This document shows, in pieces, positions 10,294 to 21,148 of a DNA stretch of 64,000 bases; the stretch's first letter is position 1; every line of letters begins with the position of its first letter. The notes beneath the pieces are model-generated. The model was not told where the DNA came from and made no database searches. It saw only the letters and a list, made by a program, of their open reading frames with translations. Origin of the DNA: Kalaharituber pfeilii (taxonomy: Eukaryota > Ascomycota > Pezizomycetes > Pezizales > Pezizaceae); NCBI GenBank assembly GCA_015179045.1, contig WHUZ01000127.1:62001-126000 (forward strand), given 5' to 3'. The position numbers and the translations under genes were made by a program.

Positions 10294-12849
10294 ATGAGAG
10301 TTGAGTCAACAATAGCAAATAATCAACCAATATTACCTCTTGCCTTTATATCCTCTATACGACGGTGGTGTGATCTAGATTTAGGGCAAATGAATCAAGA
10401 ATGTTCATTTTGCAAAGCATTGCACTGGAAGGATGAGCGTATACATGGATCAAGTGTAGTTACACCTCGATTTATGGGATGTTGCAAGCAAGGAGATATA
10501 CGTTTAGAGCCATTGCAACCTTTACCACCCTATCTTCATACCTTATTTCACGGAACGGACCAAAGAGCTAAAGATTTCCGTAATAATATCCGCAAATATA
10601 ATACTGCACTTGCTTTTACTTCTATTAAATGTACACCTGATACCCGTTTACCTGTTACATTACGTGGATTTCAATGCTTTCAGATTCATGGCGAGTTATT
10701 TCATATGCAAGGCCCTTTATACCCTACAGAAGATTCAGCTGCACAATATGCACAATTATATTTCTATGATCCTGAATATGCAGTACAAATTCAAGAGCAA
10801 CGTCATGTTATGTTGCAAGCGGAAGTGTTACGGCAGTTGCTGGAGATAATTCGCAATGTAAATCCATTTTTTGATATGTATTTGACTGCAAAAGAGCGTT
10901 TGGATCTTAGCAAGATCAAAATGAGGAAGCAAGGATTATTTTAAATCCACGAATGCAGTTAATCATAGAACATGGGTCAGATAAGCGGCGGGAGAATTTA
11001 CCAACTAGCAGAGAAATTGCGGTCATTATTCCAGATGAGTATGAAGCTGCAGGATGCCGTGATATAGTGTTAGCGCACCGTAACACACTTGTTGCACATG
11101 GATTTACTACAATTAATCCAAACCATGCTGCTTATATGCCATTACATTATGTTTTATTATTTCCACATGGAGAATCAGGTTAGTACTCCTCTTAAAATAA
11201 TATTTTGTAGTTAATACTAAAGATTTAGGTTGGCATTGGGCATTACAGCTTGAGAATAGAGCAGGAAATCGAAGTCGCCTCCGTTTACCACAAAGAGCCT
11301 ATTATCGCTATCGTTTACACTTTCGAAATACTGAGCCGAGACTTTATTTCGAGCGCAACGATTATTTCAGCAATATATTGTTGATGCATGGGCAGTATGC
11401 GATCAAAATAAACTATTATGGCTCCGTAATAATCAGAGAGCAATTCGAGCAGATGTGTATAATGGCTTAACGGATGCTTTAGGAAGGCAAGATATGGATA
11501 CAAGGATGTTAGGGCATCGTATTATTCTACCAAGTAGTTTTACTGGTGGGGATCGTTATATGCAACAGTTGTTCCAAGATTCGATGGCTATTGTTCGTCA
11601 TTTCGGTCGTCCTACACCTTTTATTACCTTTACAGCTAATCCGAAGTGGAAAGAGATTACACAAGAGCTATTACCTACACAAACTGCTATAGACCGTCCA
11701 GACTTGGTTGCAAGAGTTTTTCATCTAAAGCAACAACAGTTACTGTCTGAAATCAAGCATCAACATATTTTTGGACGTTGTATTGGTTGGGTATGGACAA
11801 TTGAATATCAAAAACGGGGATTACCACATATGCATCTCTTAGTTTTCCTACATAAGGAAGATCATTTCATATCTGCAGATCAGATTAATGAAATAATTTC
11901 GGCAGAGATTCCCACAAAAGATACACCTACCAATACGGAACTTTGGAATATAGTTACATCAACTATGATCCATGGACCATGTGGAATACATAATCCTAAT
12001 GCTCCTTGCATGACTGCAAAGTATGAAAACGGTCCGAAAACATGCTCCAAAAAATATCCACGTTCATTTCAGGAGGAAACAGTTATTCGTGAAGATGGAT
12101 ACCCTTTATATAGGCGACAAAATAATGGTACAACTTTTTCAGTACCATTATCAGGTGAACAACGGGTTACAATTGATAATCAATGGATTGTACCATATAA
12201 TCCATATTTATCTTGGCGTTATAAGGCACATATTAATGTGGAAGTATGTGCTACAGTCAAAGCAGTTACGTACATCCATAAGTATATCTATAAAGGGTCA
12301 GACCGAACAACATTACAGCTCGATACGGAAGATGACGAAATTAAACGATACCTGCAAGGCCGTTATATTGGCCCAACGGAAGCGATATGGCGCCTTTTCG
12401 AGTACGATATGCACGAAGAATCCCCACCGGTCATACATTTAGCAATACACCTCCCTGGTGAGCAACCAGTATACTTTACGGAGAATGCAACAGCAGAAAC
12501 CTTGGCAAACCAATTAAGTACTAGCTGTACAACATTAATGGGCTATTTTCAAGCTAATCAAGATATGCCAAATGCCCGACAATACCTTTATCAGGAGTTT
12601 CCATCACATTTTGTATGGAATCAACCTTTACGGAAATGGACACCACGACAACGAGGCATTGCAATTGGCCGTATCTATCACTGCAATCCTTTTATGGGTG
12701 AAAAGTACTATTTACGCCTATTATTAACTGTTGTGCGAGGTGCAAAAAGCTTTGAGGAATTACGCACTGTCCGTAATATTCAATATCCAACCTTTCGAGA
12801 GGCCTGTCAGGCATTAGGACTTCTGGAGGATGATAATGAATGGGTGGAA
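10294..12849 (+). pseudogene. Helitron replication initiator (Rep) part
   Basis: The frame begins around MRVESTIANNQPILPLAF with an RRWCDLDLGQMNQECSFC segment. It breaks near 10910 (one-base shift into ARIILNPRMQLIIEHGSD). An apparent intron follows at about 11179-11227 (GTTAGT donor, TTTAG acceptor), then another shift near 11350 (into LLWLRNNQRAIRADVYNGL). The HUH nickase motif is present as GLPHMHLLVFL (about 11818) and the catalytic tyrosine motif as YIHKYIYKGSDR (about 12271), so the active-site residues survive. The protein would nick and join single strands for rolling-circle transposition. A last shift near 12849 leads into the helicase frame. The damage is scattered indels, not codon decay, and suggests recent inactivation. 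Confidence 0.9.
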
Positions 12850-14606
12850 AATTTACAGAGGCATCTCTATTTGGAAACGGAGGATCGTTACGTACATTAT
12901 TTGCAACAGCTCTTCTTTATGGGAATGTTACAGATCCAAAAGCACTATGGGACCGTTTTTGCAACCATATCTGTGATGATTTGATGTTTTTTCTAAGTGA
13001 AAACTCGCATCTACTTCCACCAGATCTACAAGACTCTTTTCACTTAGATTATGGTCTATATCTGATCAATCAGATGTTGCTACAGCAAGGACGCTGTTTA
13101 ACAAATTTCCAAATACCACTTCCGGTTCTGCAATGGAATACATTCAGTGAAAATTCCATACTTGCAGATGAATTACAGTATAATACAGAGCAAGAGGCAA
13201 CATTATATGAGCAACGGTATGAAATGCTAAATTCTGACCAGAAACATGCATTTGATACAATTATATATGCAATAGAGAATGGTTTTCCTGCCCATTTTTC
13301 CTTACAGGGACCTGCAGGGACCGGAAAAACATTTCTCTATAATGTACTATGCAACTACCTCCGTTCTAAGGGTAAAATAGTACTTTGCGTGGCTTCATCT
13401 GGAATTGCAGCTCAATTACTTCCTGGCGGACGTACTTCACATTCCCGTTTCAAAATTCCGTTAGTGTTAAACGAGTTTTCAACGTGCTCCATCAAGCGCG
13501 ATTCTCCTTTAGCAGCATTATTGAGAGAAACAAGCCTTATTATTTGGGATGAGGTACCTATGCAGAATAAACGCTGTTTTGAAGCAGTTTCTCGAACACT
13601 TAATGATATTTGTGGTACTTCTGATAATGCTTTATTCGGAAATATTCCAATGATTACTGGTGGGGATTTTGCGCAAATTTTACCAGTGGTTCCGAAGGGT
13701 AATAGGGCTGCAATTGTTAATGCATGTCTTCAACGTTCCGTTTTATGGCCGCATTTTCAACAACTCTTCTTAACTAAGAATATGCGAGTCCGTGAAGGTA
13801 CAAATAATGCAGAATTCAGTTCTTGGTTAGGTCAACTATCCTATAATCCTGAATTGCGAGGTCACATTTCATTACCTTCATATATTGAGGCTGAACGGTC
13901 AATTTCGGAGTTTTGCAACCATGTATTTCCGAAAAACCTTTTGGACAGTGCACCTTTAGACCTTAACACCTTCAATGGACGAGCAATCTTGACTTTACGG
14001 AATGATACAGTCACCGAATTTAATGAACTTCTTATTCAACATATACCAGGTGATATGCGGACCTACTTTGCAGTTGACAACATTGATCAAAGTGAAACGG
14101 ACATCGATACATATCCTGCAGAATATTTACAGACGTTAAATCTAGCTGGATTACCTCCATCCCAACTAAATCTCAAAGTTGGTGCACCAATAATTCTATT
14201 ACGGAATCTAGATCCTAAGCAGGGCCTATGTAATGGAACTCGCATGACTATTACTCAACTCGGACATCGTTGTATCGAAGCGCAAATCCTTAATGGTGAC
14301 TTTACAGGTCAACGTCGCCTATTACCTCGCATCAAACTCTCAACAACAGAAGGAGAACTTCCATTTATACTGATGCGAAAGCAATTTCCTATCCGTTTAT
14401 GTTTTGCAATGACAGTTAATAAGGCGCAAGGGCAATCATTAGATGTTGTTGGAGTAGATTTACGTATGCCTGCATTTACACATGGCCAGTTTTATGTTGC
14501 AATGTCTCGCATTACAGATGTAAATAATTTGATGGTTTTATGGTCTGAAAACGGACCCATGGTTACAGAAAATATTGTATATCCTGAAGTATCACTACAA
14601 CCATAG
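12850..14606 (+). pseudogene. Helitron PIF1-like helicase part
   Basis: This is an open frame to 14606 with complete superfamily 1 helicase motifs: Walker A GPAGTGKT (13308-13331), Walker B LIIWDEVPM, motif III ITGGDFAQILPVV, and a C-terminal MTVNKAQGQSLDVVGVDL followed by YVAMSRITD. It is the C-terminal half of one RepHel polyprotein; only the frameshift near 12849 separates it from Rep. It unwinds DNA during Helitron strand transfer. The ATG at 12840 lies in the wrong context to be a true start. Confidence 0.9.
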
Positions 14607-14704
14607 CTAAATAAATAATGTAATACCCCTTTAACAGCAACTTTACAGCATAGCGCGTCACTGCAACGGCCTGTAACATGCGCTCAAGCCTCGCAGAACC
14701 CACA

Positions 14705-14739
14705 CCACCCCTCGCGGTCGCGAGGTGGCTACATGCTAG
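14705..14739 (+). other. Helitron 3' hairpin and CTAG terminus
   Basis: A GC-rich inverted repeat (14705-14728) lies eleven bases upstream of the terminal CTAG, the canonical termination signal of rolling-circle transposition in this superfamily. Confidence 0.85.
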
Positions 14740-14849
14740 TCTACTAGTACATAACGCCACAATACAAGGATGCATGGATATTTCAAAAAATTTGAACAAT
14801 GCTTCCTTCACTGCCTCCCTTCTGCTACCGGTATTGCTTCAGCTTACAC

Positions 14850-14942
14850 CTCGTCTCATACAACCTCACCTCATAGAACCTCGCCTCATAGAACCTCGCC
14901 TCATAGAACCTCGCTTCATACAACCTCGCCTAAAGCCTCGCC
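14850..14942 (+). repeat. 15-bp minisatellite in the MULE 5' leader
   Basis: There are about five copies of a CCTCATAGAACCTCG-like unit between the MULE left arm and the transposase start. Units vary at two or three positions. Confidence 0.75.
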
Positions 14943-14975
14943 TTACACTATCTCGGCTCCAATCATCTCTTTTCA

Positions 14976-17464
14976 ATGTCTGTATCTCTTCTCCGTGCCC
15001 ACGAAATCATTGCTGTTATGCCGGCTGCATATTTAAAAAAGCCTGAGAAGGGTGAAAGATATGGGCTAAACCCCAGTGCTGCGAAAACTCGTTTGCAGGC
15101 TTATGCCTTTTCTCAAGGCTTCTTGATTTCGGTGGCAAGTGGCTCAGAGCAATGTGGAAGAATCCGCTATAGATGTGTCCACTACGGTGATGCTCCTCGC
15201 GATTGCTATAGTTTAACAGCCACTGCTCGCCCTGCCATGGCGAACAGCTACAAGCGGGGTCACGTGAAAGGAAACAAAAAAAAAAAAACAGCCACTGCTG
15301 TGACCCAAAAGGAATATAAAGCTAGTGATGGTATGAGCAAGACTGACCCTGGAAAAAAGCTTCGTCAACGTCAGGTCTTGGTAAGTCAATTATAAATATA
15401 TCCATTTAGTTTGGATATTAACTATTGAGGTAGCATCGACACCTTGGCTGCAAATGGGAGGTATATATATCCCTACAGAAGGTAGAAAAGACCAGCAAAG
15501 GTAGTGTTCAAAAGGAATGGTTTATGGGAGTAAAGCAACTTGAGCATACCCATGAGATGGCAGAAAATCCATTTGATTATCTGGAACATTTTACATTCGA
15601 CCAAGACCATAAGAAGCTTCTTGCAGAAGCTCATCGTCTTAAAGAAGCCGGTGTTAGTCATACACAAGCAAACAATATCCTTCTTGCACCTATTGGGCGT
15701 AAAGCCTATTACAATAATAGCAATCCACGCAAACCAGTTGCTGAAAGCATTTCACAAACTATGAATCGCATTTTTCAGTTATTAGACAATGCAAATATGC
15801 ATTGTATTCTACACTATACAACAATTCAGCAACAACCACTCGAACCCGAGGTCCAACGCCTAGATGCCCTTTTCTTTACATCTAACAACCAAATTCATCG
15901 AGCAAAATGCTTTGCATCCGGTTTCATGATGGAGTTGGATGCTACATTTCGTACGAATAAGCATAAGATGCCCCTTCTATCAGTTGTTGGAGTTACCAAC
16001 TCTGGTGCTACATTTCTTATTGGCTTATGCTTTATTCGTAGTGAGAATACAGCTGACATTGAGCATGCTTTAAAAGCTATGCAGCAACTGATATGGAATG
16101 ACTGCAAGCCCCCAAGTGTTTGTATAACTGATCAAGGACTAGCTCTACAAAGTGCAATTGCGAGTATTCATCCTGAAATGAAACATCAGTTATGTACTTG
16201 GCATATGTTTCAAAATATCTGGAACCGGGTCTGTACAGTACGAAAGGGAATGACATCTAAGATTGCAAGTGAGGATGCACTAAAGATTGTTCATCTACGT
16301 ATTTGAGCTTGGATACAGTATATATCTTGGGAAACTTTTGAAAAAGTCTTCAATAATATGCAAGAGGTATTACTACCTGTTGAACGTCAGTATATTGATG
16401 AGTTTTGGCTTCCTAAAACACATCAAGTACGTCAAATTCATACATGCAACTCTAGAAATCTTGGTTGCTATAGTACACAGCGAGCTAAAGGTCTTCTTCC
16501 TGCAATTAAAGAATTCTTAGATCCAAGGCATAATCTTGATGAAGCCGTTCTATATCTCTAAAAAAAAAAAAAAAAAAATTATACAAGTATAACTAATATA
16601 CGTATATATAAAGGTATGGTACTTCGATACCGTCAGTGATGTCATTGGCTGAGAACCGCAGTCGCCTTAAGCGTCATTGGCCACTTCATCTAGACAGTAC
16701 TGGTATCGGAGCATTTTCATAGTTACAGGAGCATGTTACTATGTATTGCATCGACATATTAAAATATGAATGGCAAGCAGCATCATCTCCTACTTACCAG
16801 AACTCTGATTCTGCTAAAGATATGGGAAATACTCCTTATACTACATGCTCGATTATTATCCAATATGCTATCCCATGTCAACACTTTCTGCGCACATTTT
16901 TTCTTCTCGAGGAGTCTATCCCACTTTCACTTTTTCATCCTCGTTGGCATCTCAACAAATCGGCATGGGATCCATATCAACACTGGGCTATGACTCTTGA
17001 CAATACTCAGACCTCATTATCTACTCCACTTCTAACACCTAATCTCTTACCTGACCCTCAAGGTCGATACAACTTTGTTCAGACAACATACAATCTCGAG
17101 AGTCATTTTGCAGCACAACCGGCTCATATAGCAGCACATCAAGTTCGAGAGTTTCAACGAACTGTTCAAGCATTGCAAACTCGTTGGAAAACTCCCACTT
17201 TCCCAACTACAATTTTACCTTCTCCAGAACCAAGCTTCTGGACCCAGTTTCGAACAGCATCTGGTACCCCAACCTCCCGTAACCCAAAGACAAAAGGCAC
17301 TGCTCGTGGGCCTACTGGTGCCGAAGTGGCTGAACCTGAGTTAGCTAAACGGCGAGCTATCCAAGAACATGATAATATTGCTGAAAATCATACTCAGGAT
17401 GTGATTGTTCTGCAGTCACGTAGGATAGTTCAGGAGGATACTGAAGTAGATACCCAAGTATTGG
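14976..17464 (+). pseudogene. MULE transposase (FAR1-like, MULE, SWIM)
   Basis: Exon 1 starts at ATG 14976 and runs to 15380. It has a FAR1-type DNA-binding start (LQAYAFSQGFLISVASGSEQ, RIRYRCVHYGD). An intron at 15381-15478 (GTAAGT to TACAG) leads in phase into KVEKTSKGSVQKEWF and the HTHEM metal-binding end of that domain. The MULE core follows: LDATFRTNKHKMPLLSVVGV (first Asp), VCITDQGLALQSAI (second Asp), HQLCTWHMFQNIWNR. A SWIM-like IPCQHFLRTFFL and HPRWHL lie near 16880-16950. In-frame stops at 16304 (TGA), at about 16561 next to an A(18) run, and near 16717 inactivate it. The reading ends VLD-stop across the Copia insertion. A 72-bp tail-B insertion in exon 1 keeps the frame. Confidence 0.85.
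15228..15286 (+). mobile_element. Tail-B micro-insertion in MULE exon, frame-preserving
   Basis: The TSD AACAGCCACTGCT is at 15215-15227 and 15287-15299. The insert is tail B plus A(n). Insert plus duplicated target is 72 nt, so 24 codons are added without a shift. The added peptide reads RPAMANSYKRGHVKG followed by lysines. Confidence 0.95.
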
Positions 17465-17721
17465 TGTTGAAGATTATGCGACACACAAGAACCGAGATTA
17501 TGAACCGAGGTTATGGTATAAGGTTATTCCATGTGATGAAGAATCTAAGGGGTGGATACGTGTTGTGATAATGGGCAACCTTAATACTCGCACAATTTGC
17601 TAGCAGCTCATGTCTATAAATAGGTGGATGTTAGGAGCACATATCGCACATCTAATACACAAGTCATAAGAGTGAACAATACTATACGATGTCTACTACA
17701 TAATTCTAGATATTTTCTTCA
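17465..17721 (+). repeat. Copia 5' LTR
   Basis: 257 bp, starting TGTTGAAGATTATGCG and ending ATATTTTCTTCA. It contains CTATAAATAGG, a good TATA box at about 17613. The sequence just inside (GATTATGAGCCCGGAG) is where the primer-binding site should be; I cannot name the tRNA. Confidence 0.9.
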
Positions 17722-17841
17722 GATTATGAGCCCGGAGTGCTAAATCATCTACCGCACTAAAGTCGCACTTCATCAATTTCTCGCCTTTTCACCTTACGCT
17801 ACAACCTCACACCTCAAATTTCTACACATCATCTACTCGAC

Positions 17842-18560
17842 ATGACCTCAATCGCAACACCTGCACCGACCGCTGAGATTTACACCAACAAGCATGGATC
17901 AGTTCCAAAGCTCACAAGCGATAACTATCATGCCTGGAGTCAAGGAGTTAGGTATCTGATCTTGCGTGGGATATAGTTATGGGTACAGAGAAAGCTCCAG
18001 AAGCACCCATTATTGCACCACAAGAACCTGGCCCCAGCAGGCAAACACGCACTAGCGGCTCATCGGTGCCTGAAACTCAAGCTCAAGATAAAGCTCATGC
18101 AGAAGCACAAGCTGGATATAACAAAAAACTCAAGAACTTTCACTTGCGCAGGAACAGAGCAACAGCCACACTATATGGATCGATTTCAGAATAAATACAA
18201 GCATATGTTACTAGTCTTCATGATCCTGTATTAATATGGACAACTCTCAAATCAGAACTTAATACTGAAGAAAGCCGTGCTGGTCCAACGCAACTACTTA
18301 GAGAATTCCATCGCCAACGTCTCGATGAGGGAAAAGACCTCAATTCCTACATTTCTCATCTATTAACTTACCAACAACGCCTTGCTCACACTTCTCAACA
18401 AATTGATGAGAGTAGTTTTATCTCTCACATCCTCACCTCCTTACCTACATCATATGAGACAATTGTCAACATCATTTGCAACCAGCCAGCAGAAATGCAA
18501 ACTCGATCCTACGTACTAAGCTCACTCCGCAGTCATGAGAAGAGCTTATTACAAAATAAT
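17842..18560 (+). pseudogene. Copia gag remnant
   Basis: ATG 17842 opens MTSIATPAPTAEIYTNKHGS and KLTSDNYHAWSQGVRYLI, the usual start of Copia gag. A one-base shift near 17965 and a stop at 18192 interrupt it. The reading then resumes with LLREFHRQRLDEGKDLNSYI and LTSLPTSYETIVNII, the central capsid region of UBN2/gag-like proteins. Confidence 0.75.
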
Positions 18561-20283
18561 ACATCCAATGCCATGACTTCAAATAGCCACCAAGAAGGAG
18601 GACGTGGAAGAGGCAGCAGATTCAGAGGAAGAAGGTCAAACCGTGGGCGTGGACGTGGTGGTAAAAGAAATGAATACATACCGAAAACGATTACATGTTG
18701 GCATGGTACCAAAGAAGGACATAAAGAGGAGGATTGTAGACTTAAGAAAAGAGCGGAGGAATTGAGATTTCAAAATAAAAAGCGTCAGAAAACAGAAAAG
18801 ACTGATGAAGATTCTTCAGCCCGAATAAGCCGAGTTATGGTTGCACAAACACCCAAAGCCAGGACATCTCATACACGAGCTTCATTATCTCAATGCTCTC
18901 GAAACCTGTGGTACATCGACTCTGGAGCAAGCGATCATATGGCCTGCTCTCTTTCTATCTTTCACTCGGTTCGAACGTTACGAAAACCTCGACGGGTTTG
19001 CCTAGGAGACAACTATATTGTATTAGCTAAAAGCTATTGGGGATATCTATATAAAGGGGCATAACGGCTTGGATATTACCCTTACTAATGTTCTATACGT
19101 CCCTGACCTGGGTTGTAATCTCTTTTCAGTATTGAAAGCAGATTTAGCTGGTTGCTATGTCTTATTTGGAGAAGGAGCTTGTACTATCTTGAATTCTAAC
19201 AAATGGTCAATACTTATCAGAACTAAACACACAGGCAATATGTACCAGTTAAATGTCATCTACCTCTCCAAAAAGGAAGTAAGTGCCAATAGTGCACTTA
19301 CAGCTACAAGCTCCAACCTTGACCTATGGCATCAAAGGCTCGGACATGTCAATACCACATCAGTCAAAGCTCTGGCCAATGGAATTGCAACAGAAATATC
19401 AATACCTGTTGCCAATACCTCTAGTGACCCAGCATCTCTGGAACCTAAATGCGCCCCCTGTCTGCAAGGCAAGCAACATGTTACCATCAACCGAATTCCA
19501 TCAACACGCACTACTGAACCTCTTACCCTAATACACTCAGATTCTGCTGGTCCTTTTCCTCCATCCCTTGCTAAATCTCGTTATTTTATCATATATATCG
19601 ATGACCACACTCGCAAGTGCTGGCTATACACACTTAACTCAAAAACCGCCTCCGAAATATGTGATATATTTCAACAATTCAAGGCCATGGTTGAAAACCA
19701 GCTTCAAAGGAAAATCAAGAGATTTAGATGTGATAATGGGACTGGTGAGTATGACAATAGAATATTCAAGAACATCTTACAAAAAAGTGGCATTATATTC
19801 GAACCTTCTGCTCCATACACTCAACATCAAAATGGTGTCAGTGAACGCAAAATTCGAACAATTAAGGAAATGGTCCGATCAATGCTATATGAGGCAAATC
19901 TGGAACAGAAATTCTGGGCTGAAGCAGCTGCCACTGCAGTTTACATTCAAAATCGATGCCCTACAAGGTCGCTGGATAATTTAACCCCTTTTGAAGCCTG
20001 GTGTGGTCAGAAACCAGATCTCAACCATCTCCGAATTTTTGGATGTGCAGCCTATGTACACTTACCAAAGCAAAAACGTGGAAAACTACAATCCAAGTCC
20101 CAACGCTGCATTTTTATTGGATATGTGAATGATACTTCCAAGTTATGGCGAGTATGGGATCCGGTAAGTAATAGGGTAGTCAATGCAGCTAATGTCATTT
20201 TCGACGAATCAATGCAATTACCTTCAAAAACAGATATTATGGATGGCATTCTCGAAGATATCACACAGTTAGATACAACTACA
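18561..20283 (+). pseudogene. Copia zinc knuckle, protease and integrase
   Basis: After an Arg/Gly-rich stretch (GRGRGSRFRGRRSNRGRGRG) comes a degenerate knuckle, CWHGTKEGHKEEDC, in which the second cysteine is replaced by Gly. The protease is LWYIDSGASDHM (catalytic DSG). A frameshift near 19064 leads to integrase: the HHCC zinc finger LWHQRLGHVN...CAPCLQGKQH, then the DDE core with HSDSAGP, RFRCDNGTGEY and QHQNGVSERKIR. The missing knuckle cysteine and the shift show the gene is dead. Confidence 0.9.
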
Positions 20284-20297
20284 ACTGCTTCAAGTAC

Positions 20298-20356
20298 CTC
20301 GCCATAGCCTTTCAGGCGGCATGCGAGTAATGATATTAAAAAAAAAAAAAAAAAAA
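20298..20356 (+). mobile_element. Tail-A micro-insertion in Copia pol
   Basis: A 14-bp perfect TSD, ACTGCTTCAAGTAC (20284-20297 and 20357-20370), flanks 59 bp that are just tail A with a loop TTTCA and A(18). Insert plus TSD is 73 nt, which shifts the frame. The tail itself brings an immediate stop (SSTSP-stop). Confidence 0.95.
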
Positions 20357-20370
20357 CTGCTTCAAGTACA

Positions 20371-21148
20371 GAGAATGTGAATGAGAAGACTGCAGAACCT
20401 GAGGCTGAAAAAGCTATGCAGCCAGAGCCTGATGACAGGCTAAATAATTCCAAGATCACTGAGATAGTTGATGAACCCACAGACAAAGCTTCTGCAAGCC
20501 AGGTAGCCATGCACCGCACAATACATATGTCCACTGATCATACTGCTCATGATAGTGAAGAGATCTCTATTTGCTGCCACGCAATAGAATCTGGAACCCT
20601 ACAAGTCACACCTGATGAGAAAAGACTTGACGCTCTAAATGTCTTGGTGAATGCTCTAAGGAGATTCGACCTACATCCAAAAGCTCTCCATATCAATGCA
20701 ACAGCAAGAAATGCAGGTAGTGAGCCGACTAGCTACCGGCAAGCCCTACAGAGTCCTGACTGTGTGCTATGGGAAGAAGCAATGGCTGAAGAATATAATT
20801 CTCTAATAGCAAATAATACATGGGAGCTTGTACAAGTCCCGCCATCGAGCAAGGGTGTGATCGGTTGCAAATGGGTATACAAGAAGAAGCACTCGCTTCA
20901 AGGCTCGCCTTGTCATCAAAGGATATGAGCAGGTGGAAGGTGTTGACTATGAAGAAACCTTCGCATCAGTAGCTAAATTTGCTACACTAAGAATTCTTTT
21001 TGCTATGGCAGCTGAGCAGGACTGGGATATTGACCAGTGGGATGTAGTAACTGCATTCCTAAACCCAAGTCTAGACGAAGAGGTATATATGGCACAGCCC
21101 GAAGGGTTTGCTAGTGGAAGTGGTGTTTGCAAACTCAAAAAGGCTCTA
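20371..21148 (+). pseudogene. Copia reverse transcriptase, N-terminal part
   Basis: A low-complexity linker is followed by [40 protein letters not shown] and WVYKKKH, the conserved start of Copia RT. A one-base shift at about 20900 separates this from the [20 protein letters not shown] and [20 protein letters not shown] block. The frame stops at KKAL, exactly where the pogo-like element enters at a TA. Reading resumes on the other side as YGLKQASRAWY. Confidence 0.9.

Larger units (their letters stand above)
8325..14739 (+). mobile_element. Helitron with RepHel coding region
   Basis: The 5' end is TCTTATATAGTACTG after ...GCTAA. The 3' end is CTAG (14736-14739), eleven bases after a hairpin at 14705-14728 (CCACC...GGTGG around a TCGCG/CGCGA stem). 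The next base is T, so insertion was between A and T as expected for Helitrons. The boundaries are confirmed by the other MULE inverted repeat, which carries the empty site (GCATCCGCTAATCTACTAG on the minus strand at 25395-25425). The rolling-circle replicator/helicase gene is frameshifted. A 1.28-kb foldback element sits within the 5' part. Confidence 0.9.

Noticed and set aside
14850..14942. Regular short repeats that could suggest a CRISPR-like array
   Set aside because: Units of 15 bp are directly adjacent without spacers, so this is a minisatellite; the genome is eukaryotic.
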